Positions 24,302 to 33,916 of a DNA stretch of 64,000 nucleotides are shown here, one piece after another. The DNA comes from Verrucomicrobiota bacterium (GTDB lineage Bacteria > Verrucomicrobiota > Verrucomicrobiia > CAIQCK01). The translations under genes and the position numbers were made by a program. The DNA is taken from contig JACRQF010000008.1 of assembly GCA_016222825.1 (NCBI GenBank), positions 1 through 64,000 of the forward strand, written 5' to 3'. The notes beneath the pieces were generated by a model, which was given only the letters and a program-made list of their open reading frames with translations, had not been told where the DNA came from and ran no database searches. The first letter of the stretch is position 1. Each line of letters starts with the position of its first letter.

Positions 24302-26320
24302 TCACGGCGCCTGATACGCCCTGAAGAAGGCGAGGCAGGTTTCAATTACGATGTCCGTCTGCATCACGAGGCCGTAGGTGCCGTTGTAGCCGGCGGGAAC
24401 CTCGCAGAGGAAACCGTAGCGGCCCTTGCACGCGGTCTCCATCAGCGTGGGCCGCTGCGAATCCCAGTGCGTCGCCTCGATGTCATACTGCGCGACGGCG
24501 GGGCGGTTCGCCTGCTGGAGCACATAGCGGTTGCGCATCGCCTCGTTGAACGCGCGCACGGCCGCCGCGCCGCGCTCCTCATTGTCGTCGCGCGCGGTCA
24601 ACGGCAGCACCACGAGCCGGTTGTTGCCCGGCCCGCCCGAATTGCCGTGGAAGTCGAGCGCGGCGCGCAGCGGCGTCCGCTCGCAGATGGCGCGAAACGT
24701 CCGCGCCTCCGGCTCCGAGAACGGCCCGACGCCCTTCCAATCGTAATCGCCCGGCCCCCACACGCCGTCCTTGTTCGAGTCGCGGCCCTTGAACAGCGAC
24801 CACCACTCGCCGCCGTTGCGGTTGAGGTCCACGCGCGCGGCGTTTTGCCGCGTGTTCAGGTCGTAACCGGACGGGTTGAGGATCGGGATGATCTTGAGCG
24901 CGTGGCGTTTCGTGTCGAACAACCCGGCCGACGGTTGCGACGCGAGCAGCCGCGCCAGCGTGAGCAGTCCGTAGCCCGGCTCCCACTCGCTGCCGTGCGT
25001 GGCGCCATAGACCAGAAACGTCGGCTTCTTCGGGTCGCCGAGGTTGAGGCTGTGAATCCGATGCTCGCCACTGGCCGGCCCTTCGTCCTGAAGACGCAAC
25101 GCCGGCAGTTCAGCCGCGAGAGCGCGCATCGTCGCGACGAACTCCGCATACTTGAGCCGCTGCGGATAGTGTCGGCCGTAATGCACCGTGTTGCCCATCG
25201 CGTTGCCGGCGAACAGATACTTGTTGAGACTGCCCGGCCTGTTCCAGAGAGGTTCAGGCAACCCCACCAGATCGGTCGCCAGCAGCAGTCCTTTCCCCAA
25301 CGTCTCGGCGACGACCAACGCGCCGCCGTCCGAGGACTCGGCCAGCACATTGTCGCGGCTTACACCATCGAGCGCACGCTGGTTCCAACGTTTGCCCGCG
25401 CCATCGCCCCAGGGGATCGAATCGCCGGCTCTGAAGCCGCCCGTCACGTGATGCTCGCGCGCAACGCGAAGCGACGGCGCGTTGGTCGCGCTCAGTTCCC
25501 GCAGTCGCGCGCCCCGCATCGCCGCATAGACCGCCAAGTCCAACACGACAGGATTGCCGCGCCACGCGAATGCCTCGACCGCCGCGAAATCAAAACGCGT
25601 CTCCGGCTTCCGCGCGAAGATGACAGCGCCGCGGCAGCGGCTCCACGATGGCGTTTCCGTCGGCGACGCGACCACGAGCCGGTCTGGATAGAGCGTCCGT
25701 AGACTGACCACCGTCGGATCGTTGGCGGGTGCGTCGGTCAGCAACAACAAGTCGTTCAATGCCGGACGCGGTTTCGCCGTCGGGACGACGCTCAACGAGA
25801 TGTCGTCGTAGTCCGCTGTGCCGATGGCCTTTTCCAGTTCGAGATAGACCATGAAATGCTCGCAGCCTTCCGGCACGGTGGCGTTCAGCGAGACACGCCT
25901 CCATGCCGACTTCCCCCGCACCGCCATCGTCTGCGGCTGCGCCAGGATATTGCCTTTCTCACCGATGCAATAGAGCCGCAACGCCGCGCCGCCTTCGTCG
26001 CCGAGGTTCGTGCGAATCCACCCCGTCAACCGGACGCTCGCGCCCGCCGGCGCTTTGAGTTTGCCGTCTGCTCCCTGCCGCCAGCGGCTGATCACGGCCC
26101 GCTCGTTGACGATCCGCGCGCCTTGCTTCCCGGAACGCGCCGCCTCAGCGCCAATGGAGAGCTTGCGATCCTTGTCATCCGGCGTGCGCTTCCCCCACAC
26201 GCCAGTCTGCGCGTTCTCGAAATCGCCGTTGGTTAGAAGATTTGCCCACTGCTCTGATCCGGACGCAGCGAGTGATAGGAACAACAAACCGACAAAGAGA
26301 AATCTCGTCATAGAAGTCAT
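24302..26320 (-). CDS. Exported M14-family zinc carboxypeptidase with N-terminal carbohydrate-binding-like domain
   Basis: 672 aa from ATG 26320 (669 if the ATG at 26311 is used); both give the signal MTRFLFVGLLFLSLAASG. Residues about 25-190 (LLTNGDFENAQTGVWGKR; TGWIRTNLGDEG; ADYDDISLSVV) look like a CBM4/9-type jelly roll. A middle GATase-like part follows. The peptidase domain has its zinc ligands HGSEWEPG and LDFHGNSGG, the substrate motif VDLNRNGG, and a Glu in FLCEVPAGYNG that may be catalytic. Likely trims peptides from glycoproteins or cell wall. It is 49 bp after the upstream sialidase. Confidence 0.82.
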   Translation of the reverse strand: MTSMTRFLFVGLLFLSLAASGSEQWANLLTNGDFENAQTGVWGKRTPDDKDRKLSIGAEAARSGKQGARIVNERAVISRWRQGADGKLKAPAGASVRLTGWIRTNLGDEGGAALRLYCIGEKGNILAQPQTMAVRGKSAWRRVSLNATVPEGCEHFMVYLELEKAIGTADYDDISLSVVPTAKPRPALNDLLLLTDAPANDPTVVSLRTLYPDRLVVASPTETPSWSRCRGAVIFARKPETRFDFAAVEAFAWRGNPVVLDLAVYAAMRGARLRELSATNAPSLRVAREHHVTGGFRAGDSIPWGDGAGKRWNQRALDGVSRDNVLAESSDGGALVVAETLGKGLLLATDLVGLPEPLWNRPGSLNKYLFAGNAMGNTVHYGRHYPQRLKYAEFVATMRALAAELPALRLQDEGPASGEHRIHSLNLGDPKKPTFLVYGATHGSEWEPGYGLLTLARLLASQPSAGLFDTKRHALKIIPILNPSGYDLNTRQNAARVDLNRNGGEWWSLFKGRDSNKDGVWGPGDYDWKGVGPFSEPEARTFRAICERTPLRAALDFHGNSGGPGNNRLVVLPLTARDDNEERGAAAVRAFNEAMRNRYVLQQANRPAVAQYDIEATHWDSQRPTLMETACKGRYGFLCEVPAGYNGTYGLVMQTDIVIETCLAFFRAYQAP

Positions 26321-26370
26321 CACGCTTCGCGTGCTGTCACGGTTGTTATAGCTCACGCGGGGCGTGAGGA

Positions 26371-28173
26371 CTACTTTACACAGCTTCGCACTGAACCAAT
26401 GTCCAGCAAGAACTCGGAGCCGGAGAGGCTGTAGATGTAGTCCACCTCGAAACCGTCGCCGAGATAAAGACGCGACGTGGGATTCACGATCGGGTTCGGG
26501 AAGGTCTTCGGCGGCTGGCCGTCCACGGCGACGGAGAAGTCCGCGCCGCGAACGGTGACGCGCAGCGAGTGCCACTGCTGCAACGGGAAGTCGCAGACGG
26601 GTTCCCATTGGTTGCGCGTGTAGGCGTAGAGCTTGCCGGGACGGTTGGCGGGCATGCCGAGCCGGATGGGGATGCGGTCGCCGAGGGAACAAAAGACCAA
26701 CCGGCCGACGGGCTGGAGCCGCAGCACTTTCGTCTCGAACCGGAACTCGAGCGATTGACCGGCGGCGAAATCCACCGGGTCAATGTCCACGCCGGCGCTG
26801 GCGCGTGCGCTGAACTGGATTGTCTTGCGCTGCTCAGTTGTTTTCACCCGCGGCAACGCAGTGCGCGAGTCGGGATTGGTGCGGACGACCTTCTTCTTGC
26901 CGGCGGCGTCCTTCTCGTCCTGCATCTTGATGAGTTCCTTCGAGCGCGGCCAGATGTAGTAACGGTCGGCGCGCGGCGCGGGCATGACGATGGCGCCTTC
27001 AATGCCGCGTGGCTGGTCGCCGGGGCCGGAGGTGTAGGCGAGATAGATGTTGCCGGCGTGCGCGACGCCTTGCGGGTAGGCGCTGATGACGCCCGGCCGC
27101 GAGAGGGGCGGCCCCGCCACGAAATCATCCGCGCCGCTGCGGCTGAAGTGCAGCGCCACGTTCAGCCGTGTCGAGTAGTCGCGATGGTTCACGAACGCGT
27201 CCTGCTGCAACAGGCAGTAGCGCCCGCCGTCGAGCCGGAAGATTTGAGGGCGGCAGTTGGCGGTCTCCATGAACGAATAGACCGGGTCGTTGGGAAAACT
27301 CACTGGCGTGCCTTTCGCCGCGCCCGTGCCGACGGTCGTCAGCCGCCATTGCGTGCCGTGCGGGATACCCTTGGTGAAGTTGCGCATGAAGGCGCGGAGT
27401 TTCCCGTCGCTCTGCTCGTAGAAGAACGGCTCCCACTGCCCCTCCGCCTCGTCCACCGAACTGATCGGGTTGGAGCAATGCCACGTCGCGCCGTCGTCGT
27501 CGGTGTAGAAGCACGCGTTCCATCGCAACACCGTGTCGCCCGTCTTGTGGCCGCCGCCTGCGTCGTGCTTTGGGTCGCGGCGCGTGAGCGTCACCGGAGC
27601 GAGCACGCGGCCCGACGCGAGGAGGACCGGGTTCTGACTGGCGAAAATGGCGCATGGCTGGCCGTTGACGTTCTGCCGGCGCTGGATGCGGCGGTGCCGC
27701 CAGTCGAGGCTGTCCTTCTCCAGCGTGCTCAGGTAGAGGCCGTCGAGGTCGAGATTCTTGCTGTTGAACGACCAGACGCACCAGAGCTGGCGGTCTCGAT
27801 AGTTGAGCAGGTTCGGCTGCCACTGGACGCACTGCGGATCGGCCGGCAACGCGCCCGGCCCGATGTGCGCGAGCCGCCGCGGCGCGCTCCATCGCTCGAA
27901 GTCCGCGCTCGTGGCCCACACGTTGACCTGGCCCGGCTTGCCTTCGAGATGCGTCTCCGCGTGCGCGCCCCACACCGCATGAAACCGCCCATCAAACCAC
28001 TCTACCGAGGCCATGTGGTTGTAGGCGTAGTGTCCCTCCGCCAGCTTGCCCTCGTGAATGACGGCGTGTTTCACCTGCGGCTGGTAGAAGTCGTAGCGAC
28101 GCTCGGCTGCTGCAACAACCACGGCAGTTGCACAAGCGACGATCAACAGCAATACGTTCGTCCGTCTACTCAT
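26371..28173 (-). CDS. Exported sialidase-like (BNR) protein with C-terminal laminin-G-like domain
   Basis: 600 aa from the ATG at 28173, which overlaps the previous stop (ATGA). Signal MSRRTNVLLLIVACATAVVV. The N-terminal 430 residues look like a six-bladed sialidase-type propeller (VNVWATSADFERWSAPRRLA, CFYTDDDGATWHCSNPIS, an Asp-box). The last 150 residues (FETKVLRLQPVGRLVFCSLG, HSLRVTVRGADFSVAVDGQP) form a lectin-like jelly roll. True sialidase activity is not proven: the arginine triad cannot be assigned by eye. Encoded within an operon of extracellular glycan enzymes. Confidence 0.72.
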   Translation of the reverse strand: MSRRTNVLLLIVACATAVVVAAAERRYDFYQPQVKHAVIHEGKLAEGHYAYNHMASVEWFDGRFHAVWGAHAETHLEGKPGQVNVWATSADFERWSAPRRLAHIGPGALPADPQCVQWQPNLLNYRDRQLWCVWSFNSKNLDLDGLYLSTLEKDSLDWRHRRIQRRQNVNGQPCAIFASQNPVLLASGRVLAPVTLTRRDPKHDAGGGHKTGDTVLRWNACFYTDDDGATWHCSNPISSVDEAEGQWEPFFYEQSDGKLRAFMRNFTKGIPHGTQWRLTTVGTGAAKGTPVSFPNDPVYSFMETANCRPQIFRLDGGRYCLLQQDAFVNHRDYSTRLNVALHFSRSGADDFVAGPPLSRPGVISAYPQGVAHAGNIYLAYTSGPGDQPRGIEGAIVMPAPRADRYYIWPRSKELIKMQDEKDAAGKKKVVRTNPDSRTALPRVKTTEQRKTIQFSARASAGVDIDPVDFAAGQSLEFRFETKVLRLQPVGRLVFCSLGDRIPIRLGMPANRPGKLYAYTRNQWEPVCDFPLQQWHSLRVTVRGADFSVAVDGQPPKTFPNPIVNPTSRLYLGDGFEVDYIYSLSGSEFLLDIGSVRSCVK

Positions 28174-29573
28174 GGTTGGCTCTTGGAAAACCACTCGTTG
28201 CCGATGATGCGGCCGAGCAGGAAGAACTTTCGCTCCGGATACCAAAGCACCGGCTTGCCGTTGCGAACAGTGAAGCTGGAATAGAGTGCGAGATCGAGGC
28301 GGCCGTTGGTGCCGGGTTTGCCGAGGCTGACGCCGTCGTGGTCCATGAAGAACTTCGGTTCGTCGAACCACACGGGCTGGTCGGCGCCGGCTTTGAAATG
28401 TCCCGGCACGAGATAGACCGGCCGGCGATGGAAGCTCGTGTCGGTCGGCTTGTAGTTCTTGTAGTGGCCGTCGTGGTTGTGGATGAAGATCGCGTAACGT
28501 CCGCTGCCGGCTTCGTTGCCGCCCACGTCATACATCGGGCAGGGCGAAAGCGGATGCAGCAACGGCTCGCCGCCGTCCTTGCGCAGCAGGCGCCGCGGCT
28601 GCGTCCACGTCTCGCCGATGTCGCTGCTCACACTCCAGAACGGACTGCCCGCCGACGTCCGCATCACGCAGAACAGCCGGCCGTCCGGCAGCTTCACCAC
28701 GGTTGGTTCTTGGCAGACACTCACCTCCGGATGGCCGGGGAACGGCACGGCAAGCGCCTTTTCGTTCGCCGCGAACCAACTGATCTTCAAGTCTTTCACC
28801 TCGGGGTTGTCGTTCACGTTCTCGAAACGCATGAACTCAACGCGCGAATCGTCAGAGATCCACGACTTGGTCGGACTTTTCCTCACGGCCTTGCTGGTCC
28901 AGCGCGTGAATCCCGCGAAATACTTCCCGTCCCTGCCGAGACGCAGCGGTTTCTGCCAGCAAAGCATGTTCGGCGGCATCGTCGGGTCGGGGTTGTCGTT
29001 GATGCTGCGCGGCACGGGGATGTTCTGGGGCTTCGACCACGTTGCGCCGTTGTCGTCGCTGTAGATGCCGTCGAGCCAGCCGGTGGCGTGAAAGTAAGTG
29101 TCGTGCTTGCCGGCGTGCTGGCTGTAGAGGACATAGACTCGGCCTTTCTTGTTCACCAGCGGGTAGGCCCAACTCGCGATGAGGCCGTCGCCCGGCTTCT
29201 TCGGCCCCGCGATGATGCGCGGCCTCGTCCACGTCTTGCCCTCGTCGGTGCTGCGGGCGAGCGCGATGTGTTGATCCGGCTGCGCCTCGGCGGAACTCTG
29301 CGTCCACACCGCCATGAGCGAGCCATCCGGCCCGTCGAAGACGAGGAAATGTTCGTTGCCTGTGTCGTTCACGCCCGTGTCCGTCACCTCCGGCACGAAG
29401 ACAACAAAGTCCGGTTTCGTGATGCGGAGTTGCTTCGGGATGCGCGCCTTCAACTCTGCGGGCGAGACGATGAAGTTCGGGTCTGGTTTGGCTGGCGCTT
29501 TCGTTTGCGCGCTGACCAATCCGGCTAGCGGTGCCATCAATAGGGTGGTGAGAAGTGTGAGAGTAGGTTTCAT
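28170..29573 (-). CDS. Exported sialidase-family (BNR/Asp-box) protein
   Basis: 467 aa, signal MKPTLTLLTTLLMAPLAGLVSA. Three Asp-boxes are visible (STDEGKTW, SDDNGATW, SSDIGETW), evenly spaced as in a sialidase propeller. RPVYLVPGHFKAGADQP and the ending LWYPERKFFLLGRIIGNEWF recall exo-alpha-sialidase-like proteins of Planctomycetes and Verrucomicrobia. It probably removes a terminal acidic or sulfated sugar. Start and stop overlap neighbours on both sides by 4 nt, so it is translated as part of one operon. Confidence 0.78.
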   Translation of the reverse strand: MKPTLTLLTTLLMAPLAGLVSAQTKAPAKPDPNFIVSPAELKARIPKQLRITKPDFVVFVPEVTDTGVNDTGNEHFLVFDGPDGSLMAVWTQSSAEAQPDQHIALARSTDEGKTWTRPRIIAGPKKPGDGLIASWAYPLVNKKGRVYVLYSQHAGKHDTYFHATGWLDGIYSDDNGATWSKPQNIPVPRSINDNPDPTMPPNMLCWQKPLRLGRDGKYFAGFTRWTSKAVRKSPTKSWISDDSRVEFMRFENVNDNPEVKDLKISWFAANEKALAVPFPGHPEVSVCQEPTVVKLPDGRLFCVMRTSAGSPFWSVSSDIGETWTQPRRLLRKDGGEPLLHPLSPCPMYDVGGNEAGSGRYAIFIHNHDGHYKNYKPTDTSFHRRPVYLVPGHFKAGADQPVWFDEPKFFMDHDGVSLGKPGTNGRLDLALYSSFTVRNGKPVLWYPERKFFLLGRIIGNEWFSKSQP

Positions 29574-30691
29574 TTCAAAATTGGTTTCCCGGGTTGAAAG
29601 ACAGAGCGGATCGCGTCAAGGCGGGCGGTGTTGGGCTTGCCGTCTGCGGTCCAGGTCGGTGTGAGCCAGCCGCCTTCATCGTGCTCGTTCCAGGCATAGA
29701 TGATGATGGCGCGGCTCGGGTTGATGTCGTGATTGCGTTGTGTCCATTCCACTGCCTCGCGAAGGTGCGCGGCGAGTTCATCCGGCGTGGCGGTGACGGA
29801 GTCAATGAGCGGCTTCTGCTGGTCCGGCGGCGTCGAGTCGGGCGTCGCGGTGACCTCAGGCATCCATGACGGCGGACGTTCGTTACGCGGACGCGTGTCC
29901 CAGCCCGCGCTGGCAAAGGTCACGGTTGGGATACGCAGAGCGCGGCATTTTTCCCAGCGGTCGCGACGGATGAGCGCGCACTGCTCCGCATACGCCGGCT
30001 GCTTCATGCTATAATTCCCGCCGCGTGCGTAAGCGGACACGGCATCAAAACCGAGCGCCGCCATGTCTTTCGCATCCTGCTCCGGCTGCCAGCCCATCAA
30101 CACCAAGTAGGGCGGCTTCAGTCCGGCGGCAACGGATGCCGCGCCAAGCTCACGCCATTGTTCTTTGCCGAGTCTCCTTGTCTTGACGAACAAGAACAGC
30201 AACGGACGCCCATCGAGCACGGTCTGGTAGTGCGGGTCTTTGAAATGCTCGACAAGCCGCCGCCAACCGCGTGTGCCCATCGCGTCCATCCGCGCACCTT
30301 CCTCCACCAGGCAATAGCGCACGCCGCGCTTGTCTTTGGCCGCACGGTAACGGCGCAGCGCGATGCCCAGGTCGGATGCCTCCTCCCAATAGTCCACGAA
30401 GGCCCAGTAGTTGAGTCCAGCCTCGGCGGCATAGGCGATTTCCTTCTCCACGATCTCCTGTGAATCGCCATTGATGCAGACCTTATCGCCGCCAATCACC
30501 TTAGTGAACCATGGCAGCCGAAAATGATACTTCGGCGGGCCAAGGGAGCGCTCCACCTGTTTCACCACTCCGCCTTCGCCATACCAGCCGTCCCAGCGAA
30601 TCGCCCTGACGATGGGCGAATCGCTTTCACCGGCGTGCAACGCGGCCAGTGGCGCCAGCAGCAGGGCGATGAGGGTGGGGAGATGTTTCAT
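29570..30691 (-). CDS. Exported GH99/GH71-like glycan hydrolase
   Basis: 373 aa from ATG 30691 (signal MKHLPTLIALLLAPLAALHA). The pattern IRWDGWYG, EKEIAYAAEAGLNYWAFVDY, GRPLLFLFVKTR, RAIIIYAWNEHDEGGWLTPT matches the TIM-barrel of GH99/GH71-like (WbsX-type) proteins; the closing YAWNE(H)DEGGWL carries the conserved acidic pair. GH99 enzymes cut inside mannans or N-glycans, so it fits with neighbouring sialidases. Stop overlaps the next ATG. Specificity is inferred. Confidence 0.72.
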   Translation of the reverse strand: MKHLPTLIALLLAPLAALHAGESDSPIVRAIRWDGWYGEGGVVKQVERSLGPPKYHFRLPWFTKVIGGDKVCINGDSQEIVEKEIAYAAEAGLNYWAFVDYWEEASDLGIALRRYRAAKDKRGVRYCLVEEGARMDAMGTRGWRRLVEHFKDPHYQTVLDGRPLLFLFVKTRRLGKEQWRELGAASVAAGLKPPYLVLMGWQPEQDAKDMAALGFDAVSAYARGGNYSMKQPAYAEQCALIRRDRWEKCRALRIPTVTFASAGWDTRPRNERPPSWMPEVTATPDSTPPDQQKPLIDSVTATPDELAAHLREAVEWTQRNHDINPSRAIIIYAWNEHDEGGWLTPTWTADGKPNTARLDAIRSVFQPGKPILK

Positions 30692-30713
30692 GGCGATAGT
30701 TTCAGAGCGCGTG

Positions 30714-31811
30714 TTACCTCTTTGCACGAATCACCCGCACGCGATGCGTGTTGGTGTCGCCGACATAGACCGCGCCGTCGGCGTCCACATACACGCCGTG
30801 CAGGCGGTCCATCTTGCACGCGAGCGGGTCACCGTCGGGGCCGTCCCCTTTCTCGCCCGTGCCAGCCACCAACTCCAGCTTGCTTGTCTTCACGTCAATC
30901 ATCCGCACGCTGTGGCTCTCCGTGTCGGCAAGATAAACGTTGCCGTTCGGTGCGACGGCGATGCCCTTGGGGCCGGAGAGCGTCGCCAGCTTCGCGGGGC
31001 CACCGTTGCCGGTGAAGCCGCTCTTGCCCGTGCCGGCGACGTGATGGATGCGGCCGGCCTTCATGTCGAGCCGGAAGACCTTGTTGCCCTCGCGCAGCGC
31101 CAGCCACATGTCGCCCCGCGCGTCGAAGTCAATCGCACGTGGTCCGTTCACTGGCGTGCCGGCGATCTTCGCGCCGTCGGGCGTGGCGGCCTTCTCGCCG
31201 GTCCCCGCGAAGGTTGTGATGAGGCCCGTCCTCATGTCCACCTTGCGGATGCGGTGATTGCCGATGTCGCAGACGTAGAGCGCGCCGGCGGGGCCGAACT
31301 GGATGCTGTGCGGCGACTTCATCTCGGCCTTCGTCGCCGGCCCGCCGTCGCCGCTGAAACCGGCCTTACCCGTGCCCGCCACGGTCGAGATGATCCGCGT
31401 CCTTGCGTCCACGCGGCGGACGATGTTGTTGCGCATCTCAACGAAGAACATGTGGCCCGCGCGGTCGAAGCGGATTTCATAAGGCTCGAAAAGTTCTGCC
31501 TTGGTGGCCAGCCCGTCGTCGCCGGAGTAGCCTTTCCTGCCACAGCCCGCGACGGTCGTGATCGTGCCGTCAGCCGCGACGCGGCGGATGGCGTGGTTGC
31601 CCGTGTCGCAGATGTAGAGCGCGCCGTCCGGCCCGCGCACGACGCCGAAGGGCTGGTTCAAAGTCGCTTTCGCCGCCGGCCCTCCATCGCCGGTGAAACC
31701 TTTCTCGCCTGTGCCGGCGAAGGTGCTGATTTGGAGTTTTCTTTCCGCCGCAGCAGTAACCGCAATTTGAGCAGCAAGGATGAGATAGACGAAGTTTTTC
31801 ATGTTAGTCAT
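30714..31811 (-). CDS. Exported NHL-repeat beta-propeller protein
   Basis: 365 aa from the ATG at 31811, which follows GGAG by 4 nt; the ATG at 31802 is an alternative. Signal MKNFVYLILAAQIAVTAAA. The mature protein is six NHL-type blades, each with FAGTGEKGFTGDGGPA-like and LYICDTGNHAIRRV-like parts. NHL propellers bind proteins or ligands; no catalytic site is evident. It is first in the operon, 22 bp before the GH99-like gene, and may be a binding or scaffold part of the glycan system. Confidence 0.85.
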   Translation of the reverse strand: MTNMKNFVYLILAAQIAVTAAAERKLQISTFAGTGEKGFTGDGGPAAKATLNQPFGVVRGPDGALYICDTGNHAIRRVAADGTITTVAGCGRKGYSGDDGLATKAELFEPYEIRFDRAGHMFFVEMRNNIVRRVDARTRIISTVAGTGKAGFSGDGGPATKAEMKSPHSIQFGPAGALYVCDIGNHRIRKVDMRTGLITTFAGTGEKAATPDGAKIAGTPVNGPRAIDFDARGDMWLALREGNKVFRLDMKAGRIHHVAGTGKSGFTGNGGPAKLATLSGPKGIAVAPNGNVYLADTESHSVRMIDVKTSKLELVAGTGEKGDGPDGDPLACKMDRLHGVYVDADGAVYVGDTNTHRVRVIRAKR

Positions 31812-31891
31812 CAAGCTCCGCGTGACGCCCGCTCTTATACCCCAAGCAGCGTGCAGGAGCCAGCACTCGAAAGAAGCCCGTTTTCCCGCCG

Positions 31892-32686
31892 CTACGCGAC
31901 GCGAACACTGTCACCCACCTTCGCGCGGAAGGTCTTCGCGGCGCTGCCTTGATTGACGCACAACTCGACGTGGTTGCTGGAACCGATGACTGCAATGGGT
32001 TTGCCGCGCGGCACTTCGCCGTAGAAGCGGCCGAACTTGCGGATCGTGCCGTTCCATGTGGAGCCGATGCGGAAGGATTTTGGCTCGCCGGCGAGTTGTT
32101 CGAGGTGGCGCGCGGCGATGTTGGTGATGAGATTGCCGAAGCGGTCCACGAACATCACGCGGCCCTCAATGCCTTTCTTTGTCACCTTCGGCTCGGCGGT
32201 TTCCAGCCGCACGATTTCCTCGATGACCGGGCCGACTTCTTGGAACGCCACGCCCGTGGCCAGATGCGCGGCCACCGGCGCGAAGATGTCGCGGCCGTGA
32301 AACGTGCGGCTGACGGGCCGGTTGAATAGCCGCTCGTTCTCGATGGAGCGGATTTGCAGCGGCGCGCGGTCGTCCACGGTGGCCAGCGCCAGCGTGAGCA
32401 CGCCGTTGTCCGGCGCGAGGAAGAAGTAGTCCTGCGACTTCACCGCGATGGCGCGCCGGGGCGAACCGACGCCGGGGTCCACGACGGCGACGTGGACGGT
32501 GTCGCGCGGGAAGTTCCGGTAGCACTGCGCGAGCACGAACGCCCCGGCGAGAATGTCCTGGCCGGCGATCTCGTGCGTAACGTCCACAACGCGTGCCTCC
32601 GGCGCGATGCCGGCGATGACGCCTTTCATCGCCGCGGCAAACCAGCCGCCCGTGCCAAAGTCCGTGGTCAGTGTGATGACAGCCAT
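31892..32686 (-). CDS. S-adenosylmethionine hydrolase (DUF62 / SAM hydroxide adenosyltransferase)
   Basis: 264 aa from ATG 32686, preceded by GGAG at 6 nt. The opening MAVITLTTDFGTGGWFAAAM, the segment VHVAVVDPGVGSPRRAIAV, and FLAPDNGVLTLAL with FHGRDIFAPVAAHLA are exact DUF62 signatures including the Asp-Arg-His triad region. These trimers hydrolyse SAM to adenosine and methionine. It is divergent from the redox operon, with 111 bp between. Confidence 0.92.
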   Translation of the reverse strand: MAVITLTTDFGTGGWFAAAMKGVIAGIAPEARVVDVTHEIAGQDILAGAFVLAQCYRNFPRDTVHVAVVDPGVGSPRRAIAVKSQDYFFLAPDNGVLTLALATVDDRAPLQIRSIENERLFNRPVSRTFHGRDIFAPVAAHLATGVAFQEVGPVIEEIVRLETAEPKVTKKGIEGRVMFVDRFGNLITNIAARHLEQLAGEPKSFRIGSTWNGTIRKFGRFYGEVPRGKPIAVIGSSNHVELCVNQGSAAKTFRAKVGDSVRVA

Positions 32687-32800
32687 GCGTTTCTCCGATT
32701 TGCCGATGACGACATCGGTATTCTGGGCCGCCCGGCACGGGGCGTCAAGCGGCGGCGCATTGGTAGGAAGCACAAACCTAGACTTGAAACGGAGGCGATG

Positions 32801-33916
32801 ATGACGCAAGTTCGCGGCGACCGAACGGTAGGTTTTGAACAGCATTTGATGAACAAAGCGCCGAACAGTGTGGAGAAGTCCTCGCGACGCCAGTTTTTGC
32901 GGCGGAGCGTGGGCGGCGCGTCGTTGTTCGGGCTGGGCGGCGCGAGCGCGTTGTTGTCGTTCCCGGCGCAGGCGGAGAAGCCGGCTGCCGGCGCGAGCAG
33001 CGGCGGCGGACGAAGCCTCGGCAAGGAGTTCACCTACGACGTTTCGAAGTTCTACAAGACCGATCCCGCGCTCATCCATTACGCCGAATCGTCCAAGATC
33101 GCCACGGGTTTCAAGGAACTGCACGCCGTCGCAACCGGTCCGGAGGACCGCGTGTATGCCGCGGGTGACCAAGCGGTGCGCGTCTTCAGCAAGACCGGCG
33201 AACGCGTTAGCGAGTTTGGGCTGAGCGAGAAGCCGCGCTGTCTGGCAGTGGCGACGGCGGGAAACATTTTCGTCGGGATGAAGAATCGCGTGGAAGTGTT
33301 CGACGCTTCCGGAGCGCGGCAGGCGCGGTGGGCAGTCACGGGCGGCGATGCGGTTTTGACGGCGGTGGCGGTGGTGGAGAAGGACGTGTTCGTCGCCGAC
33401 GCTGGCAACCGCGTGGTGCTGCGCTACGACCTCGCCGGCAAGCTGCTTGGCCGCATCGGCAAAAAGGACCCGGAGAGGCACATCCTTGGTTTCATCGTGC
33501 CGAGTCCGTATCTCGATCTCAACGTCGGCGCGGACGGGCTGCTCTGGGTCGTCAATCCCGGCCGGCACCGACTCGAAGCCTACACGTTCGACGGCGAGAT
33601 TCGGAACTACTGGGGCGAGGAGAGCCTCGGCCTGAAAGGTTTCTGCGGCTGCTGCAACCCGATCCACTTTGCGCGGCTGCCGGACGGCCGGTTCGTGACG
33701 AGCGAGAAAGGGCTGCCGCGCGTGAAGGTTTACAGCGCCCAGGGTGACTTCGAGGGCGTCGTTGCCGGACCGGAGCTTTTCCCGAACCAGATCGAGAACC
33801 CGAACGCAAACGCCACGGGCGGCGTTTGTATGGACTTGGCCGTGGACTCGGCGGGCCGCGTTCTGCTGGCGGACGCGTTCTTGCGCGAGGTGCGCGTCTT
33901 TACCCGGAAGAAATGA
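32801..33916 (+). CDS. Tat-exported NHL-type propeller with CGCC cysteine cluster
   Basis: 371 aa. GGAGG at 32791-32795 decides for the ATG at 32801 (or 32798); a later ATG at 32849 lacks a ribosome site. A Tat leader SSRRQFLRRSVGGASLFGLG is followed by a six-bladed propeller (ELHAVATGPEDRVYAAGDQA, VFVADAGNRVVLRYDLAGKL, VSPYLDLNVGADGLLWVVNP in sense). Near residues 282-285 lies KGFCGCCNPIHFA, a cysteine cluster placed in a loop and likely to bind metal or a cofactor. It is first in a five-gene coupled operon with ferredoxins, suggesting a periplasmic redox partner. Confidence 0.75.
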   Translation: MTQVRGDRTVGFEQHLMNKAPNSVEKSSRRQFLRRSVGGASLFGLGGASALLSFPAQAEKPAAGASSGGGRSLGKEFTYDVSKFYKTDPALIHYAESSKIATGFKELHAVATGPEDRVYAAGDQAVRVFSKTGERVSEFGLSEKPRCLAVATAGNIFVGMKNRVEVFDASGARQARWAVTGGDAVLTAVAVVEKDVFVADAGNRVVLRYDLAGKLLGRIGKKDPERHILGFIVPSPYLDLNVGADGLLWVVNPGRHRLEAYTFDGEIRNYWGEESLGLKGFCGCCNPIHFARLPDGRFVTSEKGLPRVKVYSAQGDFEGVVAGPELFPNQIENPNANATGGVCMDLAVDSAGRVLLADAFLREVRVFTRKK

